From: Mariluticola halotolerans
Lineage (GTDB): Bacteria; Pseudomonadota; Alphaproteobacteria; Rhizobiales; Devosiaceae
Length of the DNA: 64,000 bases
Assembly: GCF_021611515.1 (NCBI RefSeq)
Contig: NZ_CP090960.1
Location: forward strand, 930,001-994,000
Direction of reading: 5' to 3'
In this document: positions 18,397 through 26,886 of the stretch, piece by piece
Numbering within the stretch: position 1 is the first letter of the stretch
How the letters are laid out: the number at the start of each line of letters is the position of its first letter
Notes under the pieces: generated by a model
What the model was told of the DNA's origin: nothing
The model's input: the letters and a program-made list of their open reading frames with translations, nothing else
The model's database searches: none
Position numbers and translations under genes: made by a program

Positions 18397-18917
18397 CGGG
18401 CCGCCCTCTCGGAGTTGGCACTGTCGGGGTCCGTCATAACCGAGGCACTGGAAGCTCTATCGCCTAGCCGAATGCAAATAGGCGTGACCAGAACCTGGGT
18501 TTTAAAGACTTGGATTATCGGGAGTGGACTGAACCCGACACCTGACAATTCAAACGTCCGATATGCCAAAAAGTTCCATTTATTGGAGCGCGGATAGACC
18601 CGGCTGAGCCAGATCAGTTTCCACACTCAGAGATGGCTGGGGATCGCATTGTGACCGCCCCCAAAAAGCAGGGCCGGTCCGTATGTGGTGCCCCCACGGT
18701 CAACAAGCCATGTTTCGATGTGATATTGATAAAAATACGCTTGGACATGGGCCCGTGATCCAGACGGGGCGCCACGGTACGTAAAAACATCGTCACAGCT
18801 CTCATTCGGCCAATTCGTCACTATGCCCGAGGGGAAGAGCGAGTGAGAAATATTGCGAATAGTTTTATACGCGAGCGGGGTCGCTATTGCGGGAACGGAA
18901 ATGTGTCCTACAACTTC
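18397..18917. other. 521-base gap upstream of the SbnA-like gene
   Basis: Contains the EcfG-type promoter at 18553-18577. On the minus strand a GTG-started frame at 18821-18627 (64 codons) reads plausibly as protein (AYFYQYHIETWLVDRGG, GPALLFGGGH) but has no ribosome-binding site and no family I recognise; it could be a gene remnant. A 14-codon frame ending at 18393 overlaps the SbnA-like start. Nothing else is apparent. Confidence 0.4.
18553..18577 (-). promoter_or_regulatory. EcfG-type stress promoter, SbnA-like cassette
   Basis: GGAAC (18577-18573), a 17-base spacer, then GTT (18555-18553), preceded by C, as in the sigma-EcfG consensus of Alphaproteobacteria. The sixth -35 base is T rather than the preferred C. 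It would give a leader of roughly 150 bases. Confidence 0.45.
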
Positions 18918-21473
18918 CTAGATTCGTTGGTTTTTTTGCCAGGAGGCCCCGAGACCGGCCATATCGTAAGGCTTAGCCAACACAAGTTCGTTCCGCATTT
19001 CCTCGGGCAAAACGCTGTTCTCGCCATAGCCCGATGCAAAGATGAACGGAATTCCCAGTTCCCTGAGTTTACTTGCTACAGGTAAACTCGTTTCGGTCCC
19101 CAGGTTGATATCGAGCAGCGCGAATTCAAAATCTTCATGCTCCATTGCGTCCAATGCCGACCGCACGTTTGCGCAAACGGAGATGTCGCGCGCACCGAGA
19201 CGCCTCAGCGCATCTTCACCATCCATCGCAATGAGCAGATTGTCCTCGACCAGCAGCACCTTTTCAGGAAATGACAAGCTGTCGGATGGGGCCTCCGGAG
19301 ACGTGGAAACGCTTTTCGGTCTCACGTTCGAGACAGGTGCGTTGCGCACATGGACTGCAGGGATACTAAATTCAGCACGCACACCAGTCACTGCGAACTC
19401 GACATTGGCGGTCCCGCCAAGTTCAAAGGGTATTGTCCGGTCTATAATGGTCGTGCCGAATCCTCTGCGGGTGGGTGCCTGCACGGCAGGGCCACCGCTT
19501 TCCTGCCATTTGATGCCCAGCGACTGGTCGGGCTGGCGTTCCAGCGTGATATTGATCTGACCGGAGCGATCGGAGAGCGCGCCATATTTCGCCGAATTAG
19601 TAATGAGTTCGTGCACCACAAGCGCCAGGCTTGAAAAGGCCGCCGGCACAAGCAGGACATCGTCACCGGACAAAACCACGCGATCCTTATTGTCCTGCAA
19701 GTACCCTTCCGCCTCAGTCCTGATGAGTGACTGTAGGGATGCAGGCGACCAATTATCCTTTGTGATCTGGTCATGGGCTCTGGCGAGAGACTGGATGCGG
19801 CTGTCGAGTACCTGCATGAAGTCCCAAGTCGTCATGTCCGCACTATGTGTCTGATTGATCAGGCTGCGGACCAAACTCAGTATGTTGCGAACCCGGTGGT
19901 TGAGCTCCGCGATCAAGAGTTCCTGCTTCTCGGTCGCGCGTTTGCGTTCTTGAGATGCTTCCTCCATCAGTCGAAGCACGACCTCAAGAAAGGTGATACG
20001 CAACTGTTCTGCGGCACGAAAATGTGCGCTAAGCCATTCTTCGCTCTGCCCTTCAACAGTCGCCTGCCAGGTTTCAAAGCTCTTGCGAGGCGTAAGACGG
20101 CTCCCGTTGGGTCCCAGGGACGCAGGCTTTTCGGGATTGCCTGCCCAAGACACCTTTTTGGTCACTTCGCGGCGAAAGAACATGATGTAGTCGCGCGGTG
20201 CCTTCGAAATCGGGATCGCCAGCAATCCACAGGCACGTTCGGTGAAGTCGGCTGCAGCGGGCACGAGGCCGCGCAATTCCGATGTGGCGACGATCTTGCC
20301 CGCGGGACCGCGGTTCAGATGGTTTGTGATGATAGTGATCTCATCCTTTGTCGGCACCATGCCAACGCTATCTGCCTTGCCCTCGAAAAATATGGCAATA
20401 CCGTCGGCCCCCATGAGCTCCATGACCTCATCGGCGCTGGCGAGCAGGATTTTTGATTCACCCATTTCAGCGCCGGCCGATCGGGAAATGGCATTGGTGA
20501 GTTCCCGGGTACGGGTTTCAAGCTGGCGCTCTTGCATAGAGAGCTTTTCGCGCAGGGTGAGCGAAAGCATCTGCCCGAATAATAAAAGCGCATTGCGGGT
20601 GGACTGGCTCAAGAGCTTCGTCGAATTATGGTGGCACGCAATAAGCCCCCATAAGCTGTTGTCAACAATGATGGATATCGACATCGATGCACCGACGCCC
20701 ATATTGCGCAGGTATTCAAGATGGATCGACGAAACACTACGAAGCACCGCGTCGGACAGGTCCAACCCTACTGCCCCGCCGGGCATGATCGGGACGCTAT
20801 GGTCATTGACATCAGCGATAACGCGTATCGGATTTCGCACGTAAAGTGCACGCGCCTGTTTCGGGATGTCGGACGCTGGATACCGCAGGTTCAAGAACGG
20901 CTCCATTCCTGCGGTCAACGATTCTGCAACAACTTCTCCGGTGTCGTCAGACAGGAACTTGTAGGCCATGACGCGATCATAGCCGCCAAAGGCCTTCACA
21001 AACCGGACGGCGTACTTGAGGGCATCGTCGATGCTCGTTGTGCTCGCAATGCGCTGGATTGCGTGCTGAACGTTGGCGATTTGGTCCTGCACCGAGGCGG
21101 ATAAATCACTCGGTTCAAACTCAAGAACGATCGTGTCCCCCGAGACGTGGATCGAGACATCGTAAAGATGACCCTGGTCCCCGACCTGCACGCCCGCAGC
21201 AACTTCCAACCCTACGCGCATGCCCAGATGTTGAAGGCGATTTCGGATTGCGTGTATCGCCTCCTCGTCAAGTACCTCTGAAATCGGCCGGCCCAGCAAA
21301 GCATCGGTGTTTTCAACCGGCAAAAAAGAGGCAACGTTGTTGGAGGCGTACGCGACCATCCAGTCAGAGGTCAGGCCTAGCAAAAAACCAAACGACTGTA
21401 CTTGCCCCAGAAGGTGAATTGGCTCGCGGTCGCAGTTTGTTAGATCGACCTCTGTATGCGTTACATCGTTCAT
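18918..21473 (-). CDS. bphP: Bacteriophytochrome HWE-family histidine kinase with C-terminal receiver
   Basis: 851-residue red/far-red photoreceptor kinase. PAS_2 domain with the biliverdin-attachment Cys14 in LTNCDREPIH; GAF domain (about 140-310) with YPASDIP (Asp202) and SSIH (His251); PHY domain (about 320-490) with the tongue motif PRKSF (462-466). The kinase has IAELNHRVRN (phospho-acceptor His526), HELITNSAKY (Asn626) and WQESGGP, the W-x-E signature of HWE kinases. A receiver domain (about 737-845) has VLLVEDN and LLDIN (Asp788). It starts seven bases after the bphO stop, so chromophore enzyme and receptor are cotranscribed. Output partner unknown; HWE kinases often feed the PhyR-NepR-EcfG system. 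Confidence 0.93.
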   Translation of the reverse strand: MNDVTHTEVDLTNCDREPIHLLGQVQSFGFLLGLTSDWMVAYASNNVASFLPVENTDALLGRPISEVLDEEAIHAIRNRLQHLGMRVGLEVAAGVQVGDQGHLYDVSIHVSGDTIVLEFEPSDLSASVQDQIANVQHAIQRIASTTSIDDALKYAVRFVKAFGGYDRVMAYKFLSDDTGEVVAESLTAGMEPFLNLRYPASDIPKQARALYVRNPIRVIADVNDHSVPIMPGGAVGLDLSDAVLRSVSSIHLEYLRNMGVGASMSISIIVDNSLWGLIACHHNSTKLLSQSTRNALLLFGQMLSLTLREKLSMQERQLETRTRELTNAISRSAGAEMGESKILLASADEVMELMGADGIAIFFEGKADSVGMVPTKDEITIITNHLNRGPAGKIVATSELRGLVPAAADFTERACGLLAIPISKAPRDYIMFFRREVTKKVSWAGNPEKPASLGPNGSRLTPRKSFETWQATVEGQSEEWLSAHFRAAEQLRITFLEVVLRLMEEASQERKRATEKQELLIAELNHRVRNILSLVRSLINQTHSADMTTWDFMQVLDSRIQSLARAHDQITKDNWSPASLQSLIRTEAEGYLQDNKDRVVLSGDDVLLVPAAFSSLALVVHELITNSAKYGALSDRSGQINITLERQPDQSLGIKWQESGGPAVQAPTRRGFGTTIIDRTIPFELGGTANVEFAVTGVRAEFSIPAVHVRNAPVSNVRPKSVSTSPEAPSDSLSFPEKVLLVEDNLLIAMDGEDALRRLGARDISVCANVRSALDAMEHEDFEFALLDINLGTETSLPVASKLRELGIPFIFASGYGENSVLPEEMRNELVLAKPYDMAGLGASWQKNQRI

Positions 21474-21480
21474 TGGTCAA

Positions 21481-22053
21481 TCAAGCTCCGTGTTCGCAGG
21501 CGACCAGATAGGCCGAAAAAACTGCCTGGGCGCTTTCGCGCATCTCTGCAAGGTCGCTCGGCGACCATTCCCGCGAATTCAGCCAGTTTACAAAGGATGG
21601 CCAGAATTTTTCGTCTGCCCCATGAGACAGAAACGCGACAGGAAGATCACGATCCGCTTGCGCGTCCAGCTGGCGCAAGAGAACCTTCGCTCCGAGCCTG
21701 GATCCCTCCAACACATATATTGCACCGGCGAATGCACCCAGCGTGACGCGGATTGCTGTCTCCACTTTTTCAGGCTGGGATTCTCCCAGGACGCGGAGAT
21801 CGTCCAAAAGCGCCGCGCTGCGCCAACGGCGTGCAGCGTCTGGGAGCGCAGAGACATGCGGGTTCGTTTGCAGGGCTTTTTCCAGAGGAACCAGCACCCG
21901 TGCATGATAGCGGAGATGACGACGATAATCGTCGACAGTCTCCATGCGTTCAAGCGTCATCGCCCTGTCTAAGCGCTCATGCAGCCCTGCAACAGAAGCC
22001 GCGAGGTGCGCTCTAGCAGCAATCTTCGAAGCGTCGTAATCCATTTTATTCAT
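21481..22053 (-). CDS. bphO: Heme oxygenase (biliverdin-producing, BphO type)
   Basis: 190-residue heme oxygenase that opens heme to biliverdin, the chromophore of the adjacent phytochrome. GLHERLD carries the probable proximal His25, and AIYVLEGSRLGAKVL is the distal-helix/C-terminal signature of the BphO branch. I use the ATG at 22053; an ATG at 22044 and a GTG further upstream are alternatives, none with a good ribosome-binding site. The frame remains open far upstream into non-conserved sequence. Operon with bphP. Confidence 0.88.
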   Translation of the reverse strand: MNKMDYDASKIAARAHLAASVAGLHERLDRAMTLERMETVDDYRRHLRYHARVLVPLEKALQTNPHVSALPDAARRWRSAALLDDLRVLGESQPEKVETAIRVTLGAFAGAIYVLEGSRLGAKVLLRQLDAQADRDLPVAFLSHGADEKFWPSFVNWLNSREWSPSDLAEMRESAQAVFSAYLVACEHGA

Positions 22054-22200
22054 TCGTTGAATGTTTTCGATACTCACTGACTTCGAAGGAAAAATCCGCA
22101 TGGGTGGCGCTTCGTAACCCCTCCACATCGCAGCATAACCGATGAAGGAGCATGCGCAACCCGAACCTGATGAAAGCACAACCGTGTCCGCTCTGGTTCC

Positions 22201-22236
22201 AAAACGAAAAACGGCGGCGTCTTCCGACGCCGCCGT
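22201..22236 (-). terminator. Rho-independent terminator of katE
   Basis: Eleven-base GC-rich stem ACGGCGGCGTC / GACGCCGCCGT with a TTCC loop, followed on the minus strand by TTTTCGTTTT. It lies 22 bases past the catalase stop and separates katE from bphO. Confidence 0.9.
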
Positions 22237-22258
22237 CGCATGCATTGTAACACGGTAA

Positions 22259-24367
22259 CTAGCCGAGTTTTGCCTCTCTTTTCCAGAAACGAAGTTGACG
22301 ACACAGTGCCACAAAATCCTTGCCGTCCCCTTTCTTCGAAAGTTCCCGGCATCCTTCGTCCAATTCGGACCGGACCCCCGCCTTTTCCAACAGTGGACCG
22401 GTCTCTGCGGTGTACCCGATAAATTTGCAGTGGGCGAAAGCGTCAGCAACGAAGTCCCGCGCCGCAGGTATCTTGGTGAGCATCTCGCAACCCTTTTCCG
22501 ACACGAGAATTGCAACGGCGTCGTAAAGGATGGACGGTCCGCCATCGATTTTTTGCTGAGCCTCGATCCATGTGCCGTCGCTCGCTTTAACGCCGCCGAC
22601 CTGGGGCGCAATAAACTCTATCTGCGCGCCTTCCTTTTCCAGAGCCGCCTTGAGACCCTCGAGGATATCGATATCGACACCATCTGTTATCAACGCGCCG
22701 AGCTTGCGACCGGCAAAGCTCTCTGATCCGTTGAGGATGATGGAAAGTTTCGGCGACTCTTTAAGATCGTCCCGCGGGGTCATCGCCGCGTCGGCTGGCT
22801 TGGGCTTCGTCTTCAAACCCAGACCCTTGACCACCTTGTCGGCGAGGTCCTCATCCACATTCAGGAGGTGTGATACGACGCGCTCCCGGATAGCCAAAGT
22901 CTCCACTTTGGAAAGTTCAAACACAAACGCGTCGGCGATATGATCTTGCTCCGTTTCGGTCTGCGAACGGTAAAACTGCCGCGCCTGGCTGTAATGGTCG
23001 GCGAAGGTTTCGGATCTATAACGCCCCTTCGGCCCTTCGATTTCTTCGGGAAAGGAAGTGAAACCCTTCTCCGGGTCCTCGCGTGGACCGCCCTCTTTGC
23101 CCCAAGAGTTGGGCTCGTAATTTGCCCGTCCTGCAGGATTATGGAAGGCCATGTGCCCGTCCTGCTGGAAGTGATGGAACGGGCAGCGTGGGGCATTGAT
23201 GGGCAGGTGCGTGAAATTCGTCGACCCGAGCCGGGAAAGCTGCGTGTCGAGATAGGAAAAGTTACGACCCTGCAATAGCGGGTCGTTGGTGAAGTCGATT
23301 CCGGGGACCAAATTGCCGGTCATGAAGGCAACCTGCTCGGTTTCCGCAAAGAAATTGTCCACACAGCGGTTCAGCACCATCCGCCCGACGATACGGACCG
23401 GCACCTGTTCTTCGGGGATGATCTTGGTGGGATCGAGCACGTCGAATTCGAACTCTTCTGCAAATTTTTCGTCAAAGACCTGCATGCCGAGCTCCCATTC
23501 GGGATAATCGCCCATTGTGATCGCGTCCCACATATCGCGGCGATGGAAGTCCGGATCAGCGCCGTTAAGTTTTACCGCCTCGTTCCAGACAACGGATTGC
23601 AGGCCCTGCTTGGGTTTCCAGTGAAACTTGACGAAATGAGATTTGCCGGCGGCATTTATCAGCCGGAAGGTGTGAACACCGAAGCCTTCCATGAAGCGCA
23701 GGGAGCGCGGGATAGTGCGATCGGACATGATCCACAACGCCATGTTGATCGATTCCGGGGTCAGCGAGATGAAATCCCAGAAATTGTCGTGGGCAGTCTG
23801 GGCCTGCGGAAAGCCGCGATCAGGCTCCTGCTTGGCAGCATGAATGAGATCGGGAAACTTGATGGCGTCCTGGATAAAGAAGACCGGGATATTGTTGCCA
23901 ACCAGATCCCAATTGCCTTCCGTGGTGTAGAATTTGACGGCAAAACCGCGCACGTCGCGCGCCAAATCAGGTGACCCCTGATTGCCGGCAACGGTTGAAA
24001 ATCGGGCAAACAATTCTGTCTTCTCGCCTTTTTTGAAGACGGCGGCGCGCGTAAGGTCGGAAATATCCTCTAACGCCTCAAAGAAACCATGCGCCCCAAA
24101 GCCACGGGCATGAACGACGCGCTCTGGAATGCGCTCATGGTCAAAATGGAAAATTTTCTCGCGGAAATGCTGGTCTTCGAGCAGTGTGGGGCCGCGACCG
24201 CCCCCCTTTAGCGAATTCTGGTCATCAGCGACCGGCGTGCCCTAGGCAGTCGTCAGGGTCTCGACGCCATTACCGGCAGTTTGATGAATTTCTCCGCCCG
24301 TACCGCGAAGAACTTTTTGGTCTCCGAGCGTGGCCGTGCGCGCCTTCTGCGTTGTACTTTTCGCCAT
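22259..24367 (-). pseudogene. katE: Large-subunit (HPII-type) catalase interrupted by an in-frame amber codon
   Basis: The whole reading frame is 703 codons, the usual size of clade-2 catalases: heme domain with [11 protein letters not shown] (catalytic His, codon 86), DLVGNN (distal Asn region), [10 protein letters not shown] (proximal Tyr), and a C-terminal flavodoxin-like domain from about KLSIILNG. The ATG at 24367 has GGAGG seven bases upstream. Codon 42 (24244-24242) is TAG, between LTTA and [11 protein letters not shown], where the family normally has Gln; one C-to-T change explains it. The next ordinary restart (TTG, 24013) lies after the catalytic His, so a restarted protein would be inactive. 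Either a recent nonsense mutation, a sequencing error, or readthrough. Preceded by an EcfG-type promoter. Confidence 0.85.
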
Positions 24368-24430
24368 GGTTTCCTCCAATGCAGGGAATGTGTGCAAACC
24401 GCGCTGCCGCTTCGCCCGCAGTTAAATCTA

Positions 24431-24456
24431 TAACGCGGCCGGCCAAGCTTGGTTCC
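24431..24456 (-). promoter_or_regulatory. EcfG-type stress promoter, katE
   Basis: GGAACC (24456-24451) and CGTTA (24435-24431), with 17 bases between GGAAC and GTT, a full match to the sigma-EcfG consensus. The predicted start of transcription would leave a leader of about 55 bases before the katE ATG at 24367. Confidence 0.75.
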
Positions 24457-24597
24457 GAAGGAAACGTGCATTTTTCGTACACAGAGTGGGGGGACCAATA
24501 CCCCTAAACTGGCGCTCATCGCCTGGTGCCGGCGCGATCAACCCGTCGAGAATGATCAGGAGCGGATGCATCCGGCCTGCCAGCTTCTGACCCGCAT

Positions 24598-24622
24598 GGA
24601 ACGGAAAGGGGCTTTCCCCGTT
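24598..24622 (+). promoter_or_regulatory. EcfG-type stress promoter, yihY-like gene
   Basis: GGAAC (24598-24602), 17-base spacer, GTT (24620-24622) preceded by C. It lies so close to the ATG at 24631 that transcription should begin at or next to that codon, implying a leaderless message or a later start codon. Confidence 0.65.
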
Positions 24623-24630
24623 AACTAGGC

Positions 24631-25641
24631 ATGACACGGGATCTTGCAGAAAACGAACGGGACCCAAGCCAACCAAAGCTAACCCCCGAGCCGTCGCATA
24701 TGAAAGCAGAGGCAGGACGCGATGTTTCCACACCGCGAAAAATGCCGTTGCGTGCCTGGAAACAGGTGCTCAAGCGCACCGTGCTGACCTTTTTCACAGA
24801 TCGGGTCATGTTGTTTTCGGCGGGCGTGACGCTTTATTTGTTGATCGCTTTGGTGCCGGCCCTAAGCATGATCGTTTCGATTTACGGGCTTTTTTCCGAT
24901 CCCGTCTCCATTTCTGAGCAAGTTTCCCTATTGCGAGGTATCGTGCCCGAAGGCGGGCTCGACCTCATCCGCTCACAGCTCGTCCGCATCACCAGCAAGA
25001 GTGGCGATGCCTTGGGGTGGACGCTCATTCTTGCATCAGGTGTTGCCTTGTGGAGTGCCAGCCTTGGCATCAAGGGCCTGTTTGAGGCGATGAATATCGC
25101 CTATGGCGAACGTGAAAAGCGTAACTTCATACATGTGAATGCGCTAGCATTGCTGTTTACACTGGGCGCAGCGGTGATTGCCGCCGCAGCTCTTGCAACC
25201 GTCATCCTTCTGCCGGCTGTTCTCGCCATTTTGCCGCAACGCGGCTTTGCCGAGATCGTGCTGTCTGCCGCAAGCTTTTTGATCCTCGCCGGCGTCCTGC
25301 TGGTGGGGCTCGCGGCGCTTTATCGCTGGGGACCGAGCCGCAATGACGCGAAATGGCGATGGATAACCCCGGGGGCGATGTTCAGTATTCTCGCCATCAT
25401 GATCATCTCCATTCCCTTTTCCTGGTATGTGACCAATTTTGGCAATTACAGTGCCACCTATGGGTCTCTCGGCGCCGTGATCGGCTTTCTCACCTGGTTG
25501 TGGTTTTCCGTTATCGCGGTAGTCGTCGGTGCAAAGCTAAACGCCGAAATTGAGCACCAGACAGCCAAAGACACCACTATTTCCCCCGACATGCCCATGG
25601 GCCAGCGCGGCGCTTATGTCGCCGATACCCTGGGTGACTAA
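24631..25641 (+). CDS. YihY/BrkB family inner-membrane protein
   Basis: 336 residues, six predicted membrane spans. After a hydrophilic N-terminus (about 1-50) come FFTDRVMLFSAGVTLYLLIALVPAL, the amphipathic SLLRGIVPEGG region, TLILASGVALWSASLGIKGLFEAMNIAYG, and the later helices ending with GSLGAVIGFLTWLWFS. Often labelled tRNA-processing or virulence factor, but its function is unresolved; some links are to membrane stress. ATG at 24631 may be leaderless under the EcfG-type promoter; an ATG at 24700 is the alternative. Confidence 0.88.
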   Translation: MTRDLAENERDPSQPKLTPEPSHMKAEAGRDVSTPRKMPLRAWKQVLKRTVLTFFTDRVMLFSAGVTLYLLIALVPALSMIVSIYGLFSDPVSISEQVSLLRGIVPEGGLDLIRSQLVRITSKSGDALGWTLILASGVALWSASLGIKGLFEAMNIAYGEREKRNFIHVNALALLFTLGAAVIAAAALATVILLPAVLAILPQRGFAEIVLSAASFLILAGVLLVGLAALYRWGPSRNDAKWRWITPGAMFSILAIMIISIPFSWYVTNFGNYSATYGSLGAVIGFLTWLWFSVIAVVVGAKLNAEIEHQTAKDTTISPDMPMGQRGAYVADTLGD

Positions 25642-25716
25642 CCGGTCCGGCTGCCGAGCGGCGATACAGGCACCATCAGCAGCTTTGCACGCCTGGAGGT
25701 CCCTCCCATGGCCGCG

Positions 25717-25741
25717 GGAACCATTTTACGCCGCTGCCGTT
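25717..25741 (+). promoter_or_regulatory. EcfG-type stress promoter, FMN-barrel gene
   Basis: GGAAC (25717-25721; GGAACC form), 17-base spacer, GTT (25739-25741) preceded by C. It ends 24 bases before the ATG at 25766, a normal leader once the start of transcription is allowed for. Confidence 0.75.
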
Positions 25742-25765
25742 GAATTCCCAGGAATGGAGAATTCA

Positions 25766-26281
25766 ATGACCACACTTGATGATTTCAAAGAAAATCCCCT
25801 GAAACAGTTCTGGGACAAGCTCGAAGACATCCGCACGGTGATGCTCGGCAGTCCAGCATCAGACCAGCACATGCAACCCATGACCGCGAACGGCGCCCGC
25901 GAAGAAAACGCTGTCTGGTTTTACTCCAAAAAGGACACCGATCTGGCAAAGGCCGCCCAAAGCGGCGGTGAGGTACATATGTGCCTGACCGATCGAGATC
26001 ATGGCTATTATGCCTGCGTTATGGGGCATCTTGTCCTTGAACATTCAGAGCTGCATATCAAACGCTACTGGAACCCCGTTGCCAGCGCCTGGTATCCCGA
26101 TGGCAAGGCTGACCCCGACCTCACCATGCTTAAACTTATCCCCCGCACAGCGGCGATTTGGGCCGGCTCCGGCAATCCCGTCAAATTCGGCTGGGAGGTT
26201 GCGCGAGCCAATATCAGCGGTTCCGAACCGGATGTTGGACATCATACCACAGTCACTTTCCCGCAATCTGGAGGGCGTTGA
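25766..26281 (+). CDS. Pyridoxamine 5'-phosphate oxidase-like general stress protein
   Basis: 171-residue split-barrel FMN-binding protein of the general-stress (DUF2470-free, PNPOx_like) type. Features: FWDKLEDIRTVMLGS, QPMTAN, AVWFYSKKDTDLAKA, YACVMGHLVLEHSELHIKRYWNP and ARTAAIW-like PRTAAIWAG. These proteins bind flavin or related cofactors; the reaction is usually unknown. GGAG lies six bases before the ATG at 25766; a further ATG at 25754 overlaps that site. The next gene starts two bases after its stop region, so they form an operon under an EcfG-type promoter. Confidence 0.88.
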   Translation: MTTLDDFKENPLKQFWDKLEDIRTVMLGSPASDQHMQPMTANGAREENAVWFYSKKDTDLAKAAQSGGEVHMCLTDRDHGYYACVMGHLVLEHSELHIKRYWNPVASAWYPDGKADPDLTMLKLIPRTAAIWAGSGNPVKFGWEVARANISGSEPDVGHHTTVTFPQSGGR

Positions 26282-26282
26282 G

Positions 26283-26714
26283 ATGGATATTGGGAGCAAT
26301 TCGGGAATGAGCAGCGCCGAGTATGCGGCGCATGAGCGGACTTATCACGGCTTTGTTCATGTAGCGCGCTGGTTTTGTATTCATCTTACCTTCGTGCTTG
26401 TGGGCTTGTATTTTGTAGTTATTCAGGGCGCGGTGACCGGCGGCCTGTTTCTTATCCTGCTCGGTCTGATTGCGTTGGTGTATGGTCTTGTGACAACTCC
26501 TGGGCGCCCGCCAGAGAGCGCTTACGCAAGCGCAACCCCGTTGCCCGTGCGTGCAGGTGGGGAGGACGTGATCATCCCTGATCCTGCAAACCCTACAGAA
26601 CCGGCACCACCGCAAAACGACCCGGCACAGCCTAACCCCTTACCCCAACCCACGCCGCAACCGGAGCCGCCGCTGGTTACACCGCACCAGCGCGCTGGCT
26701 GGGACCGTGCCTGA
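26283..26714 (+). CDS. Short membrane protein resembling aa3-type oxidase subunit IV, with Pro-rich tail
   Basis: 143 residues. The N-terminal HERTYHGFVHVARWF followed by two hydrophobic helices (IHLTFVLVGLYFVVI and GGLFLILLGLIALVYGLV) resembles the small bacterial aa3-type cytochrome c oxidase subunit IV family, which is normally about 45-70 residues. Here a cytoplasmic-looking tail of roughly 65 residues, very rich in Pro, Gln, Ala and Asn, follows. GGAGGG eight bases before the ATG. Cotranscribed with the stress flavoprotein; an oxidase role is doubtful in this context. Confidence 0.65.
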   Translation: MDIGSNSGMSSAEYAAHERTYHGFVHVARWFCIHLTFVLVGLYFVVIQGAVTGGLFLILLGLIALVYGLVTTPGRPPESAYASATPLPVRAGGEDVIIPDPANPTEPAPPQNDPAQPNPLPQPTPQPEPPLVTPHQRAGWDRA

Positions 26715-26886
26715 AGGCACGTCAACGTAATGGCCGGAATGGGATCAAGATCGGAAAAGACGGTGTCATCAACCTACATCAATGACAAGCCAGTGGGCTC
26801 AGGACCTATGAAGCTTGTCTGATGGACTTTCCGCGATTTTGAGGGACATTTACCGGCCGCTTGGCAGCCTGATCAGCAAAACAAAG

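Noticed and set aside
18393-18437. 14-codon leader peptide overlapping the SbnA-like start (ATGA)
   Set aside because: No ribosome-binding site and no regulatory residue run; the overlap is likely chance.
22195-22200. GGAACC upstream of bphO on the minus strand
   Set aside because: The nearest GTT is 13 bases after GGAAC instead of 16-17, so it does not meet the EcfG pattern; it also lies in the katE terminator flank.
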